Shown piece by piece: positions 23,246 to 33,588 of a DNA stretch of 64,000 nucleotides. Below the pieces are notes generated by a model. It made no database searches and had not been told where the DNA came from. It saw only the letters and a list, made by a program, of their open reading frames with translations. The first letter of the stretch is position 1. Each line of letters starts with the position of its first letter. The stretch comes from Chrysemys picta bellii (Eukaryota; Chordata; Testudines; Emydidae), in NCBI RefSeq assembly GCF_011386835.1, contig NC_088791.1:53587498-53651497 (forward strand), read 5' to 3'. A program made the translations under genes and the position numbers.

Positions 23246-23470
23246 CGGCAGATCGATAGATTGGTTAGAGCACAGGACTAGCACTCTGGCATTCATTTCT
23301 AATCCCAACTCTAGCACTAAATTGCTGTGTGACTATCGGCAAGTCAAAACCTCTTTATTATCTGTATAGCAAAGATCATAATGATGCCTCCCTCACAGGG
23401 GGCATTGTGATGCTTAATTAATTCATGTTTGTAGAGCTCTCTCAGATCCTCCATCAGAGGCACTCTATAG
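23246..23470 (+). repeat. CORE-SINE/MIR copy with tRNA-like head
   Basis: The parts appear in order: a tRNA-like head 'ttggttagagcacaggac' (23261), the core 'gctgtgtgactatcggcaag' (23324), a 'cctccctcacagg' block and a 'taattaattcatgtt' tail. This matches the amniote MIR/CORE-SINE plan. It is strongly diverged and old. Confidence 0.8.
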
Positions 23471-24382
23471 TGCTCCAAGGATCTGCCATAATATTAATGA
23501 ATAATAATTATTTTAAGGATTATTATTCAAATCTCATGAGAGAGAAAAGAAGGAAGAAAACAAGCATCTATAAACACAGAAGAATGGATGTAAATAGATT
23601 CAGAGGAATTAAAGTTTTCTAGAAGACCTATATCAATACCATGCCCAAAAGTTTATCAGTAACTCTTCTGGAGATGTGCAAGTGCAGAAGCATTTGTTCA
23701 TGAAAATTTCAACCACACTATGGCAATTTCATGATCAAGAAGATTTGCTCTGCTATGAATTTTTGGGGCAATTACTATTTTTCTCACTTTAAACCATGAA
23801 GAAAAAACATGAACCCTTTCACCCAAATTCTCTTTGTCATGAAATTTTGAAGTAGAAGAAGTACAGCCTGCATCTTTGCAATTTTCTTTTTGGTAGTTAT
23901 AGGCAAGAAGAAGAGGTCGAAGAGACAGAATTAAAATATATTGTTTGATGCTGCTATTACAGGCCCCTCCCCATCACTATTCAATTCTCCCATCATCCCC
24001 TTAAAAGTTAAAACAGGATCCCTCCTCATTGTTATTGTGTAACCAATACATCACTGAATTTGACCAAAACACATTGACAGTTTCACTGGACCACAAACAT
24101 GCCCCGATAGCCTTTGCAAAAATTTACTAAGGAAATCACAGGATCCTGACCCTGGAAAAATAATATACTATGTTTTTTGTCCTGACTGTTTCAGGAAGAA
24201 GACACAAAACTGAGCGACTTACTTTGAGAAAATCAGTCTAGGCGGCTTATGCTGACTCTTGAATGCATGCAGTAAACTCAAAAAAATCAGAGAACAAGAA
24301 AACACACATGGCCAGCTCAACTGCTTAATTAAATGCACGGTCTGAAATTCAAACCTACCATAAAAAACTGCTTCAAAAGTTT
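23471..24382. other. unique AT-rich DNA
   Basis: No gene or recognised repeat seen. Confidence 0.45.
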
Positions 24383-25156
24383 TAGGCATATCTAAGTATC
24401 AGAGGGGTAGCCGTGTTAGTCTGCATCCACAAAAACAACGAGGAGTCTAGTGGCACCTTAAAGACTAACAGATTTATTTAGGCATAAGCTTTCGCAGGTA
24501 AAAGACCCCACTTCTTCAGATTCATGGAGTGAAAATTACAGATGCAGGCATAAATATACTGACAGATGAAGAGAAGGGAGTTACCTTACAAGTGGAGAAC
24601 CAGTGTTGACAAGGCCAATTCAATCAGGGTGGATGTGGTCCACTCCCAATAATTGATGAGGAGGTGTCAATACCAAGAGAGGGAAAATGGCTTTTGTAGT
24701 GAAACAGCCACTCCCAGTCCCTATTCAAGCCCAAATTAATGGTGTTAAATTTGTAAATGAATTGTAGCTCTGCAGTTTCCCTTTGAAGTCTGTTTTTGAA
24801 GGTTTTTGTTGAAGAATGGCTACTTTTAAATCTGTTATTGAATGTCCAGGGAGATTGAAGTGCTCTCCTACTGGCTTTTGTATGCTAACATTCCTGATGT
24901 CTGATTTGTGTCCATTTATTCTTTTACGTAGAGGCTGTCCGGTTTGGCTAATGTATATGGCAGAGGTGCATTGCTGGCACATGATGGCATATATCACATT
25001 AGTAGATGTGCAGGTGAATGAGCCCAATGGTGTGGCTGGTGTGGTTGGGTCTTCTGATGGTGTCGCTAGAGTAGATATGGGGACAGAGTAGGCAACAGGG
25101 TTTGTTACAGAGTAGATCTAGACATCTATATATCAGGGTATATCTAGGCATATCTA
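24383..25156 (-). mobile_element. Penelope-like retroelement copy with 12-bp target duplication
   Basis: The insertion (24395-25144) is bounded by TAGGCATATCTA at 24383-24394 and 25145-25156. On the minus strand it carries the C-terminal GIY-YIG endonuclease end of the Penelope ORF and then a 3' UTR ending near 24395. The 3' UTR shares 'taaatctgttagtc', 'aaggtgccac' and the terminal 'actaacacggctacccctct' type words with the 3009 and 27766 copies. It is 5'-truncated: no RT core is present. Confidence 0.9.
24725..25027 (-). pseudogene. Penelope GIY-YIG endonuclease domain fragment
   Basis: The 100-codon frame reads FTCTSTNVIYAIMCQQC, then SAIYISQTGQPLRKRINGH, then PVGEHFN. This is the GIY-YIG fold as found at the C-terminus of Penelope-like RTs: the first strand (NVIYAI), two Cys after it, the second strand (normally YxG, here YIS so the Gly is lost), the basic helix LRKRIN and the downstream Glu of GEHF. 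The ORF ends in a poorly conserved tail. The upstream RT domain is missing through 5' truncation, so the domain is not expected to be expressed or functional. Confidence 0.85.
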
Positions 25157-25559
25157 GACAATGTCAACAAAGTTGTGACCGGCTTTGAATTGAAAATTTA
25201 CAGATACAAAAAATGTAATAAATCAACATGCAATTGCCATGGGCCAACTGTAGCTAGTCTAATTAATGAGTAATATAATCTAGTGACTTCAGAGCAGAAT
25301 CTGGTCCATTAAGTCTTCAAAGAGAATTTAGCTAAGTAAGAAATATCCTGCTCATCAACTACAAGCAACTCAATAAGAGGAAGTGGCACATTAGAATAAT
25401 TTAAGTTTACAAGAAACAGAGGAAAAAATAAATGAAAACAGAAAACAGCTTCAGTGAGATAGCCAACAATGGCAAGAATGCATGTTATGATGCCTCAGTG
25501 GATCACAACTGAGAATACCAAATTCAGGACAAACCACTGAGAAATAGGGCAGATACACC
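25157..25559. other. unique AT-rich DNA
   Basis: No gene or recognised repeat seen. Confidence 0.4.
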
Positions 25560-25944
25560 CCAAAGCTGGTGGTTATTCTCCCATAAGATAGACCAAACCA
25601 GAAACAAAAGTAAACTTCTGTCTGACCACACTGGCTAACAAGAAGTCAAAAATGCAGCCTCCTTAAGTATTCCAGTCCTTGTATCACCACCAAAAACACT
25701 AAACTTAATGATGGTTATTTAAAACCAATTTCATCAACCAAAGGGTTCTTCTGATCCCAAAGGACCAGCCACATACCAAGGTCAATATAGAACTCAGATC
25801 TTGCCTAATAATGATGCTATTGCCAATCCTTTAGTATCTAATATCTAAAGGTTTATTTATAAAAAGAAAGAAAGGTGCGAGTTAAAATTGGTTAACAAAT
25901 ACATACAACAATTGCAAAGTTCTTGGATCAGGCTCACACAATAC
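25560..25944. mobile_element. second fragment of the LTR-like family at 1735
   Basis: The words 'gatcccaaaggaccagccac' (25753), 'atcctttagtatctaa' and 'aaaggtttatttataaaaag' (25848) align with 1830-1950. The fragment stops where the LINE relic begins at about 25945, so it is probably truncated by or joined to that insertion. Confidence 0.45.
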
Positions 25945-26810
25945 TGAGAAGACTAAAGTGCTCCATCAGCCTGCCTCAGACCTTACATATGACCTACTAC
26001 AAATCACCATCAAGGGACAGACTTTGGAGATAGTCAAGCACTTCTGCTACTTTGGTAGCCAACTTTCTCAAATCACAAAAATCAATAGTGAGATCCAGCA
26101 CAGGATCCAGTGTGCAAGTGCTTCCTTTGGGAAATTGCTCAGACTCATTTTCATGAACTGTGACTTACGGCAGGAAACCAAGACAATTGTTATTCCTACA
26201 CTCCTTTATGGAGGCGAAACCTGGGTGACCTATAGACAGCACCTCAAGAGTCTTGAGAAGTACCACCAATGATGCCTTTGGAGATACTTCGTATCAAGTG
26301 GGAAGATCGCTGCGCTAACATCGGCATCCTCATTGACGCCAACGTCACCAGTATTGAAGCAATGATCCTCATGCACCAACTTCGCTGGGCTGGACATTGT
26401 GTGCAGATGCTAGACTCTCACCTCCCAAAACAAGTCTACTCTCAAGCTCACCCATGCTCAGAGATTCCATGGTGGTCAGAGGACATGCTATAAAGACTGA
26501 AAGCATATCTCAAGAAAACTGATGTGGACATCACAAGCTGGGAGGAGCCAGCCACCAACGAACCTCAATGGCTGGTGGCCCACTTTGAGGAGAAGCGCCT
26601 TTCCCTCAAAGCTGAAAAGAGAGAGAGAAGGAAGAAAAAAGAAAGAACTTTCTTCCAGCAGGCAGATGACCCTCCAGGTAATGTTTTTACCTACTGTAGC
26701 TGGAATCTGTGGTTCCAGGATCAGACTCCTGAGTCATCTGAGGACCCATATGTAAATCTGTGGTAGAGATGATCCTCAAATCGAGGAATCACCGATGATG
26801 ATTAGATCCA
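25945..26810 (+). mobile_element. non-LTR retrotransposon 3' relic (post-RT C-terminal region)
   Basis: Two open frames (25958-26272 and 26269-26493) read as consecutive parts of a LINE polyprotein C-terminus. The first carries FCYFGSQLSQ, EIQHRIQCASASFGKL, TLLYGGETWVTYRQHL and LEKYHQ. The second, after a stop and frameshift near 26270-26285, carries ILRIKWEDRCANIGIL, SIEAMILMHQLRWAGH and LPKQVY. The blocks 'Y-G-S-L', 'LLYG-E-W' and 'LRW-GH' are shared by endonuclease-RT proteins of RTE and related clades. The tail holds short ATGATG repeats at about 26790-26800. The catalytic RT and endonuclease are missing, and it differs from both CR1 and the relic at 10205. Confidence 0.7.
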
Positions 26811-27760
26811 AGGAGAAGCTAAATAAAAGGTGCCATTTCTTGAATGGTGAAATACCAACCTTTGCATACATTAGATTAAATGAGTAATCTCAAAATTAGT
26901 CCAGGGGTGGAGTAATCTGTAACACCCCTAGATGAGATGCAGTATATGTGCCTTCCATGGCTGGCCACCTCTACTTGAGGGCACATGAGGCATGGCTCAG
27001 CCTACTCCTTGCCCCTTCCCATCCCCATATGGACAGGTTATTCCTTGTGAGGAGCAACTCAGCAGCAGCCCCTGGCATTCCTCTAAGCACAGGGTCTGCA
27101 ATGCTGGCTGACCCCAAGGCCTTTCAAGGAGAGAGAGAAGCTCCTTATTCCCTTCCTCCAGTACATGGCCACATAGGGGCTGGCCATGGTCCTATCCATA
27201 GTGAGGAAGAAAAGCTGGTTTTTGTAAAGTCTAACTTTTATTAGGAAATTAAAATGCCATGGAGTCTCACCATCAGGGAAAAGAGCTGAATCAAATTCAA
27301 GACATTCAGAGGTCTCTCTTGGGATCCATTTCTTTTTCTGCTCAGTCCTTGGGAAGATAACTATTAAATTACATTGGTCTGAATGTGATATTACTAAGCA
27401 TGTGTAGGATTCAAATGAATTGTTAATTAATTGACTGGGACAGTGACACACATTCTATGTTATTGAAAGAATGAAAGATGAATAGCATTGTCGTGCCTGA
27501 TCCATCCCCCAGGGAAAGAGTACAGCTAATAGCAAAACTCTTCAGCCCTGCATTAAAGTGCCAGTGACAACCAGAATAATCCAATCTATGGTTGGGATGA
27601 AAAGTTTGCTCATTTACAGTGGAATGCTTGTGGAATTATCATACATTTTAGGCCATGTTGAGAATATACAAACTCTTAATATTTTGTGGATGAACAGTTA
27701 TGTGTAACCTCTTGATATGTTTCCTGAGAACTGCTACTCTGCATAACACCTTGTTCTCAC
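26811..27760. other. unique non-coding DNA
   Basis: No supported gene. The overlapping open frames on both strands at 26948-27451 lack recognisable domains. Confidence 0.4.
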
Positions 27761-28290
27761 TTATAGGTTTCAGAGTGGTAGCCCTGTTAGTCTGTATCAG
27801 CAAAAACAATTAGGAGTCCTTGTGGCACCTTAGAGACTAACAATTTTATTTGGGCATAAGCTTTCGTGGGCTAGAACCCACTTCATCAGATGCATGGAGT
27901 GGAAAATACGGTAGCAGGTATAAATACACAGCACATGAAAAGATGGGAGTTGCCTTATCAAGTGGGAGGTCAGTCTAATGAGACAATTCAATTAACAGTA
28001 GGATACCAAGGGAGGAAAACTTACTTTTGTAGTTGTAATGAGAGTGGCCCATTTCAAACAGTTGACAAGAAAGTGTGAGTAACAGTAGGGGGAAATTAGT
28101 ATGGGGAAATTAAGTTTTGTAATGACCCATCCACTCCCAGTCTTTATTCAGGCCTAATTTGATGATGTCCAGTTTGCAAATTAATTCCAGTTCTGCAGTT
28201 TCACGTTGGAGTCTGTTTTTGAAGTTTTTTTGTTGAAGAATTGCCACTTTTAGGTCTGTTATGAGTGAACAGGGAGATTGAAGTGTTATA
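27761..28290 (-). mobile_element. Penelope-like retroelement 3' fragment
   Basis: It is collinear with the 24395 copy: the terminal 'agcc-tgttagtctgtatc' words, 'gtggcacctta-agactaac', 'gggcataagctttcg' and then the C-terminal tail of the ORF (minus strand ITDLKVAILQQK near 28220-28265). TTATA on both sides (27761-27765, 28286-28290) may be a short target duplication. It is truncated just after the GIY-YIG tail. Confidence 0.85.
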
Positions 28291-28734
28291 CAAGCAGGAA
28301 TTGATACATCTTTACTACATCCCCAGGGATCGAGCCTCCTCCCTATATGCTCTTGTATCTCCCTTAGCTTTAATGGGATTTGCTTGTGCACATACACAAA
28401 AGAACTGAACATATATATACACAGAATATAAAAACCTATATTTTAGTGTATTCCATGAGCCACCACCTTTAAGATAAATTATTTTGAAGGGTTTATAATA
28501 TACTGTATGTCTTTAGGGTAAAGCATGTCTATTTTTGCCGCCTTTTGAAATGTGCTTAGAAAAATTTAGGCTCAAACTGCAAGTGGAGAAGAAATGAATT
28601 CATGTTACCAAAAACTGTCTGCAGGACAGTGAAATAATGAAACAAAAAGAGCCAGACTCCATCCCTCTTATTTGCAATGAGTAATACCTTGCATTACAAG
28701 GAATCCCATTAAAATCAATGAGACAACTGTCAGA
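28291..28734. other. unique AT-rich DNA
   Basis: No gene or recognised repeat seen. Confidence 0.4.
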
Positions 28735-29609
28735 GTAAGTGTCAAGGTTCCTTCCCCACTCTGAACTTTAGGGTACAGATGTGGGGACCTGCATGAAAAC
28801 GTCTAAGCTTAACTACCAGCTTAGATCTGCTTTTGCTGCCACCACCCAGATGATTTATGAATTATTTGGGAAACTCTGTCTTCCCCCCCAAAACCTTTCC
28901 CTCCCTGGGTAGCCTTGAGAGACTCCTCCACCAATTCCCTGGTGAACACCGATCCAAACCGCTTGGATCTTAAAACAAGGAGGAATTAATCATTCACCCC
29001 CTTCCCTTTCCCCCACCAATTCCTGGTGAGTCCAGATCCAATCCCCTTGGATCTTAAAACAAGGAAAAATCAATCAGGTTCTTTAAAAGAAGGCTTTTAA
29101 TTAAAGAAAGAAAGGTAAAAATCATCTCTGTAAAATCAGGATGGAAAATAACTTTACAGGGTAATCAAATTCAAAGAGCCCAGAGGAACGCCCTCTAGCC
29201 TTAGGTTCAAAGTTACAGCAAACAGAGGTAAACCCTCTAGCAAAAGGTACAGTTACAAGTTGAGAAAACAAAGATAAACCTAACACGCCTTGCCTGGCTG
29301 TTACTTACAAGTTTGAAATATGAGAGACTTGTTCAGAAGATTTGGAGAGCATGGATTGATGTCTGGTCCCTCTTAGTCCCAAGAGCGAACAACCCCCAAA
29401 ACAAAGAGCACAAACAAAAGCCTTCCTCCCACCAAGATTTGAAAGTATCTTGTCCCTTTATTGGTCCTTTTGGTCAGGTGTCAGCCAGGTTACCTGAGCT
29501 TCTTAACCCTTTACACGTAAAAGGATTTTGGAGTCTCTGGCCAGGAGGGATTTTATAGTATTGTACACAGGAGGGCTGTTACTGTCATAACTATAAAGGG
29601 AAAGGTAAG
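28735..29609 (-). mobile_element. solo LTR with 5-bp target duplication and inverted end
   Basis: I recognise this as a very common turtle LTR family. GTAAG lies at 28735-28739 and 29605-29609, bounding an 865-bp element (28740-29604) that starts TGTCAAGG. The right terminal 22 bp (29583-29604, TGTCATAACTATAAAGGGAA and AG) are in the opposite orientation to what the family shows; see findings. Internally a segment with 'gatccaa-cc-cttggatc' and 'ttaaaacaagga' is duplicated (28950-28982 and 29034-29066). No gag or pol is adjacent, so this is a solo LTR. Strand is set from the family's usual orientation. Confidence 0.8.
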
Positions 29610-29664
29610 GTACAACCAAGCAGCAAAAAGGGTGTTAGTAGCTTACCCCTAATAGAATAGTTTG

Positions 29665-29835
29665 TACTTCTCTAGAACCTTTCAGCCAAGAATCTCAAAC
29701 ATTAATGAATTACACCTCACAACAGTCCTCTGAGGTAGGCATCATCATCCTCATTTTACTAACAGACACCAGGAACACCCAGGGAGGAGATCAGAAAACA
29801 GATCTGCTTGCAGACTTTTCCTTCAAAGGATCTGT
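29665..29835 (-). repeat. CORE-SINE/MIR fragment, antisense
   Basis: The words 'aagaatctcaaacattaat' (29688), 'cacctcacaacagtcctctgaggtag' type (29724) and 'atcctcattttac' are the antisense 3' half of a MIR-like SINE. Confidence 0.65.
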
Positions 29836-31000
29836 TTGAGACAGGATTGCAATCTGGCAAAATTCTAAGTCTCGCCTAGCATTCCCCGGATAGTCCTAGA
29901 AGTAGGGCAAGGATTACTTTACTGTAAGTATTGCAAACCACAAAACAGCACCAGGTTTTACCAAATTTAGGTAGAAGTACTTTCTTCTGGTTATAGTACT
30001 TACAAAGAAAGACACTACTCTGCAGTGAAAAGTAGATATTTAAGGGTAGATTCAGGTAGATGATAACAAAATAACCACTGATCTCAAGTTCATAGGACTT
30101 ATTCTTTATAAACATATGTCCCCATATCACTAATAAAATGAAGCCCTTTCTTTCAACTGATTAACCATGATATTTTGGCACCAGCACAGCTACAGAAGTA
30201 TTAAACACGGAAATGTTTAACATAGTCTTATTAGATTTACTTAAAAGGAAAAGTTATTTTGTCAGCTAAAAAGCAGAGATTAGAGACAGTATGAGAACTT
30301 CCTCTTTCAAGCATTACTACCTTATTAGAGTAGCATGACAGCAAGGAGAACTGCACTTTAGATAAAAATAAGTTTGATAAACAGTGGTTGCCATTTTTCT
30401 AGTGCAACAGAATTTATAGGATCCTTATTTCTTTTCCTCTTGATGACAGGTAATGGAAAATTTTCAACTGCAAGACTTTGATAGCAAACTAAAGACAATC
30501 TGACGCTCTGAATCAACTTTATTTTTAACAATTACCTTTTTTTAAACTTATTTTTCTGATCTATTGGAAAGTGGGACAGAGTTTTCTGAAGCTAACTTTA
30601 CTGAAGTTTCATCTTTAGATAAACACCCAGAGTGAAATAGTCAAAAGTGTGTAAGTGACTTAGGAGCACAATTCTCATAGACTTCTCCTTGAAAATCCCA
30701 TCCTGAGTCACCAGAAATATTAACTTTCACTTAAGCATGTATAGACTATAATCTGTATTACACATATAATTTCTAATCCAATTTTTGGTCTGTATGCTGT
30801 TCGTGAGCGGCACAGTGCAAGATTTCAAGATTCACCAAAAAAAATTCATCTCTTTTCATTAGTCACTGCATGGATGAGCATTCATTCAGGTCCCAGTTCA
30901 CCAATGCATCACTATTAATCAAAGCACTTAAGCACATGCTTAACTTTAGGCATATACCCAAATCCTAGTGACTTCAAGGGACTTTAGCACCTGCATGTGG
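29836..31000. other. unique AT-rich DNA with decayed palindromic units
   Basis: No gene found. The units 'agtgacttaggagcac' (30654) and 'cacttaagcacatgcttaac' (30925) belong to the short palindromic dispersed repeats seen elsewhere in the window. Confidence 0.4.
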
Positions 31001-32000
31001 CTTAAGACCCAGATTCACAAAGGAATTTAGGAGTAGCAAGCTCAGTGTTGCAACGCCTAATTCCTAGATGCCCCGATGCCTAGTAGAATCCTTAGTCCCA
31101 AGCTAAGGGCCCATGCTCCCCATATAATGCATTGGAGAGTTAGATGCTTAAGAAAGGGATCCACAGAAGCCAGCAAGTTGCATAGGGAGCCACCTAAGCT
31201 AGCCAGGAGTGAAATGCAGAGGAAAAGGCCGGGCTTAAGGCCCAGCTCTTTAAAGGTATTTAGGCACCTAACTCCCTTTGATCTGGGCCAGAGATAGAAC
31301 TTCCCTTTGCTTGGGATCCTCAGCTGTGAACCCTCTCCTGGAGTTAGGCACCTAAGCCAGGCCAGCCCTGTCTTGTGAAAAATCAGCGATAGTGTGAGAA
31401 AGAGAGAGAGACCCTACCTCAGAATAGCCAACAGTCTAGGGGGTAGGGTGCACACCCAAAGCAGGGACTTGGTCCCAGGTCTTCCACACCTCAGGTGAGT
31501 GCCCTAAATACCAGGAAACATTTATGTCCATTCTTTGTTGAAAAATTCCCAACCTGATCACCCCACAACTGTTCTTTGTGCAGATGCTGTGCTGCCCCCA
31601 CTCTCCACACACACACTTATTGAGGACCTGCATCTGGTCCTTTGGTTGTGCGGTCTGACATGTATCAGGTCATAAGGGTGTTTGCCAGCAGGACCCAATC
31701 ATGCAGTTGTGCTCAGGGCACACCTACAGAATCAGGGCTCACTGGTGAGATAGGCATTTCCCCGTTTTGGTGGGGAATCCTGCTTTGGGGCTGCCAGGGC
31801 TTTGACTTAAGCTAGGACTCCAAGCAGATAACTAGCTGTGGGTGGTTTTGCAGATGCTGACTGGTGGAAACTTAGAAGCCTGTGGGATTAGGTAGCAGAT
31901 GAGCAGAGGTTTTGAAACTTTCAGTGGTGCCCAAATATTGGATTTAAGGGCCTAAACAGGCAGTTAGAGGTCTAAATACCTTTGTGAATCTGTGCCTGAG
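31001..32000. mobile_element. ~1-kb element with terminal inverted repeats
   Basis: CCAGATTCACAAAGGAATTT at the left (31009-31028) is matched, inverted and with few differences, at the right (31971-31992, TCTAAATACCTTTGTGAATC then TG). The arms continue outward weakly. The interior has no transposase-like ORF. It is a candidate non-autonomous DNA transposon; no target duplication was resolved. Confidence 0.55.
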
Positions 32001-32880
32001 TGCTTTGTTTAATTGGGGTCAAAATCAGATGTCCAATGGGACTACTCAGGACTGAGAATTTGAAACTCACTTTCTATTAATATTCTGCAATATTCACTTC
32101 AAGTTGTCCGTGTCCATGAACATGCCTGTCGGCAAACTTGTTTGCTGCAATATTCATAGTGAACACTATAGGGGTTCACATACAATCAAAGCCGATTCAT
32201 GTAAAAATATGAAAGACTATTCATGCTAAGTTTACGTTTTGTTTTCTTTTTTTCAGCATTAGCCTGTTGTAGTTGAGATGTCAGCATGGCAGTGCCAGAA
32301 AATTTGAACTGCCACTACGTAACTTATACCTATTCCAGGGTTGGCAGCCTACAGAGCTGTTAATCTGGAATCTTTCATCTTTGTTGTATAAATTTGAAAC
32401 AGCATTCATCCATAAACAAAGGAAAAACAATAGTCACAAATAGAACTGATTTTTATGAATGCAATAGCATTGTGCGGGGGGAGGGGTGAAGTACATCAGC
32501 ACTGGCTGATGATCCTGACACAGCAGGTGTTAGAAACACAATATGCTTTCTAACGCTACATGTATGCAGTGACAAGAGCTCAATAATATAATGCTAATGA
32601 GCCCAATCAAATCATCAAGGAAGGAGAATACACTTATCGGGTAGTTAAAGCAGTTCTGCACACTGATATAAATTCTCTAAATTCATACTATACCTGAGCT
32701 ACTAAAACATGGTATAGATAAGCATACAGTATTGTTATGTTACTAGATTAGGTATGTCTGTTTAGAGATTCATTTGTCTGACGTATGTTTTCTCCCTTGT
32801 CCTCTGCCATATGTGTAAATTTTGTCAGAATTAGCAACAGTTGGCATCACTGTTTGCAGTATAAGTAAAATAATTTAAAA
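32001..32880. other. unique AT-rich DNA
   Basis: No gene or recognised repeat seen. Confidence 0.4.
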
Positions 32881-32881
32881 T

Positions 32882-33588
32882 TAGAGCTGGTTGGGAATTT
32901 TCCCTCCAAATTACTTTGACAGAAAATACAGTTTCCACAACATTTAAATTTTCCAGTGGAAAATTTCAAATTTGCTAAAAAGTTTCAGTGATCCATTGAG
33001 AAAACCTAAATTAAATATTTTTGTTTTGCATTGGACAGACTCAAAATTTTGAATTTGTCAAACTGAATCAACACATTTTGTTCCTATCTGTGTCTACCTG
33101 AGCTGCTGTAGTACCTCATGGGAATTGAAGTGGCTCACACTTTGAGTGGCTCACACCTCTCTTCTTCTCTGTGGGCCAGGCTCCCGAGTTGGACTACATT
33201 GTCCATGATATGTCACGGTCTCCCCTTCTGGTTCAACAGAAGTGGTGCATCATGGGAGTCACGTCTACAGTGGGAGATGTAATCTGCCTGGGGAGTCCAG
33301 CCTATAGAAGAGTGGGCATGAAACCCAAACTACAACTATGAAGTACTGAGGAAGACACAGATTAATTTTGAATAAAGCCAATGTTTGGATTCAGTTCAAC
33401 AAACCAAATGAAACATTTCAATTCAGCAACATTGAAATGTACCAATTTCATTAGAAATGTCAAAGCAAAATGTTTGGATTCAAAATATTTCAGAATTTCA
33501 ATTTTTTTGTCCCAATTGCGGATGAAAACAAATTTTGAATCACTGGAATTTTCTGCAGGTCAGAAATTATGATTTTCAACCAGCTGTA
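32882..33588. mobile_element. TIR element, hAT-like, non-autonomous
   Basis: TAGAGCTGGTTG opens at 32882 and CAACCAGCTGTA closes at 33588, an inverted pair with one or two differences. Inside are AT-rich arms with many 'aaaattt' and 'ggaaaatttc' words around a more GC-rich core with 'ggactacattgtccatgat' (33192). The flanks are A/T-rich and no exact 8-bp duplication remains. It has no transposase ORF. Confidence 0.6.
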
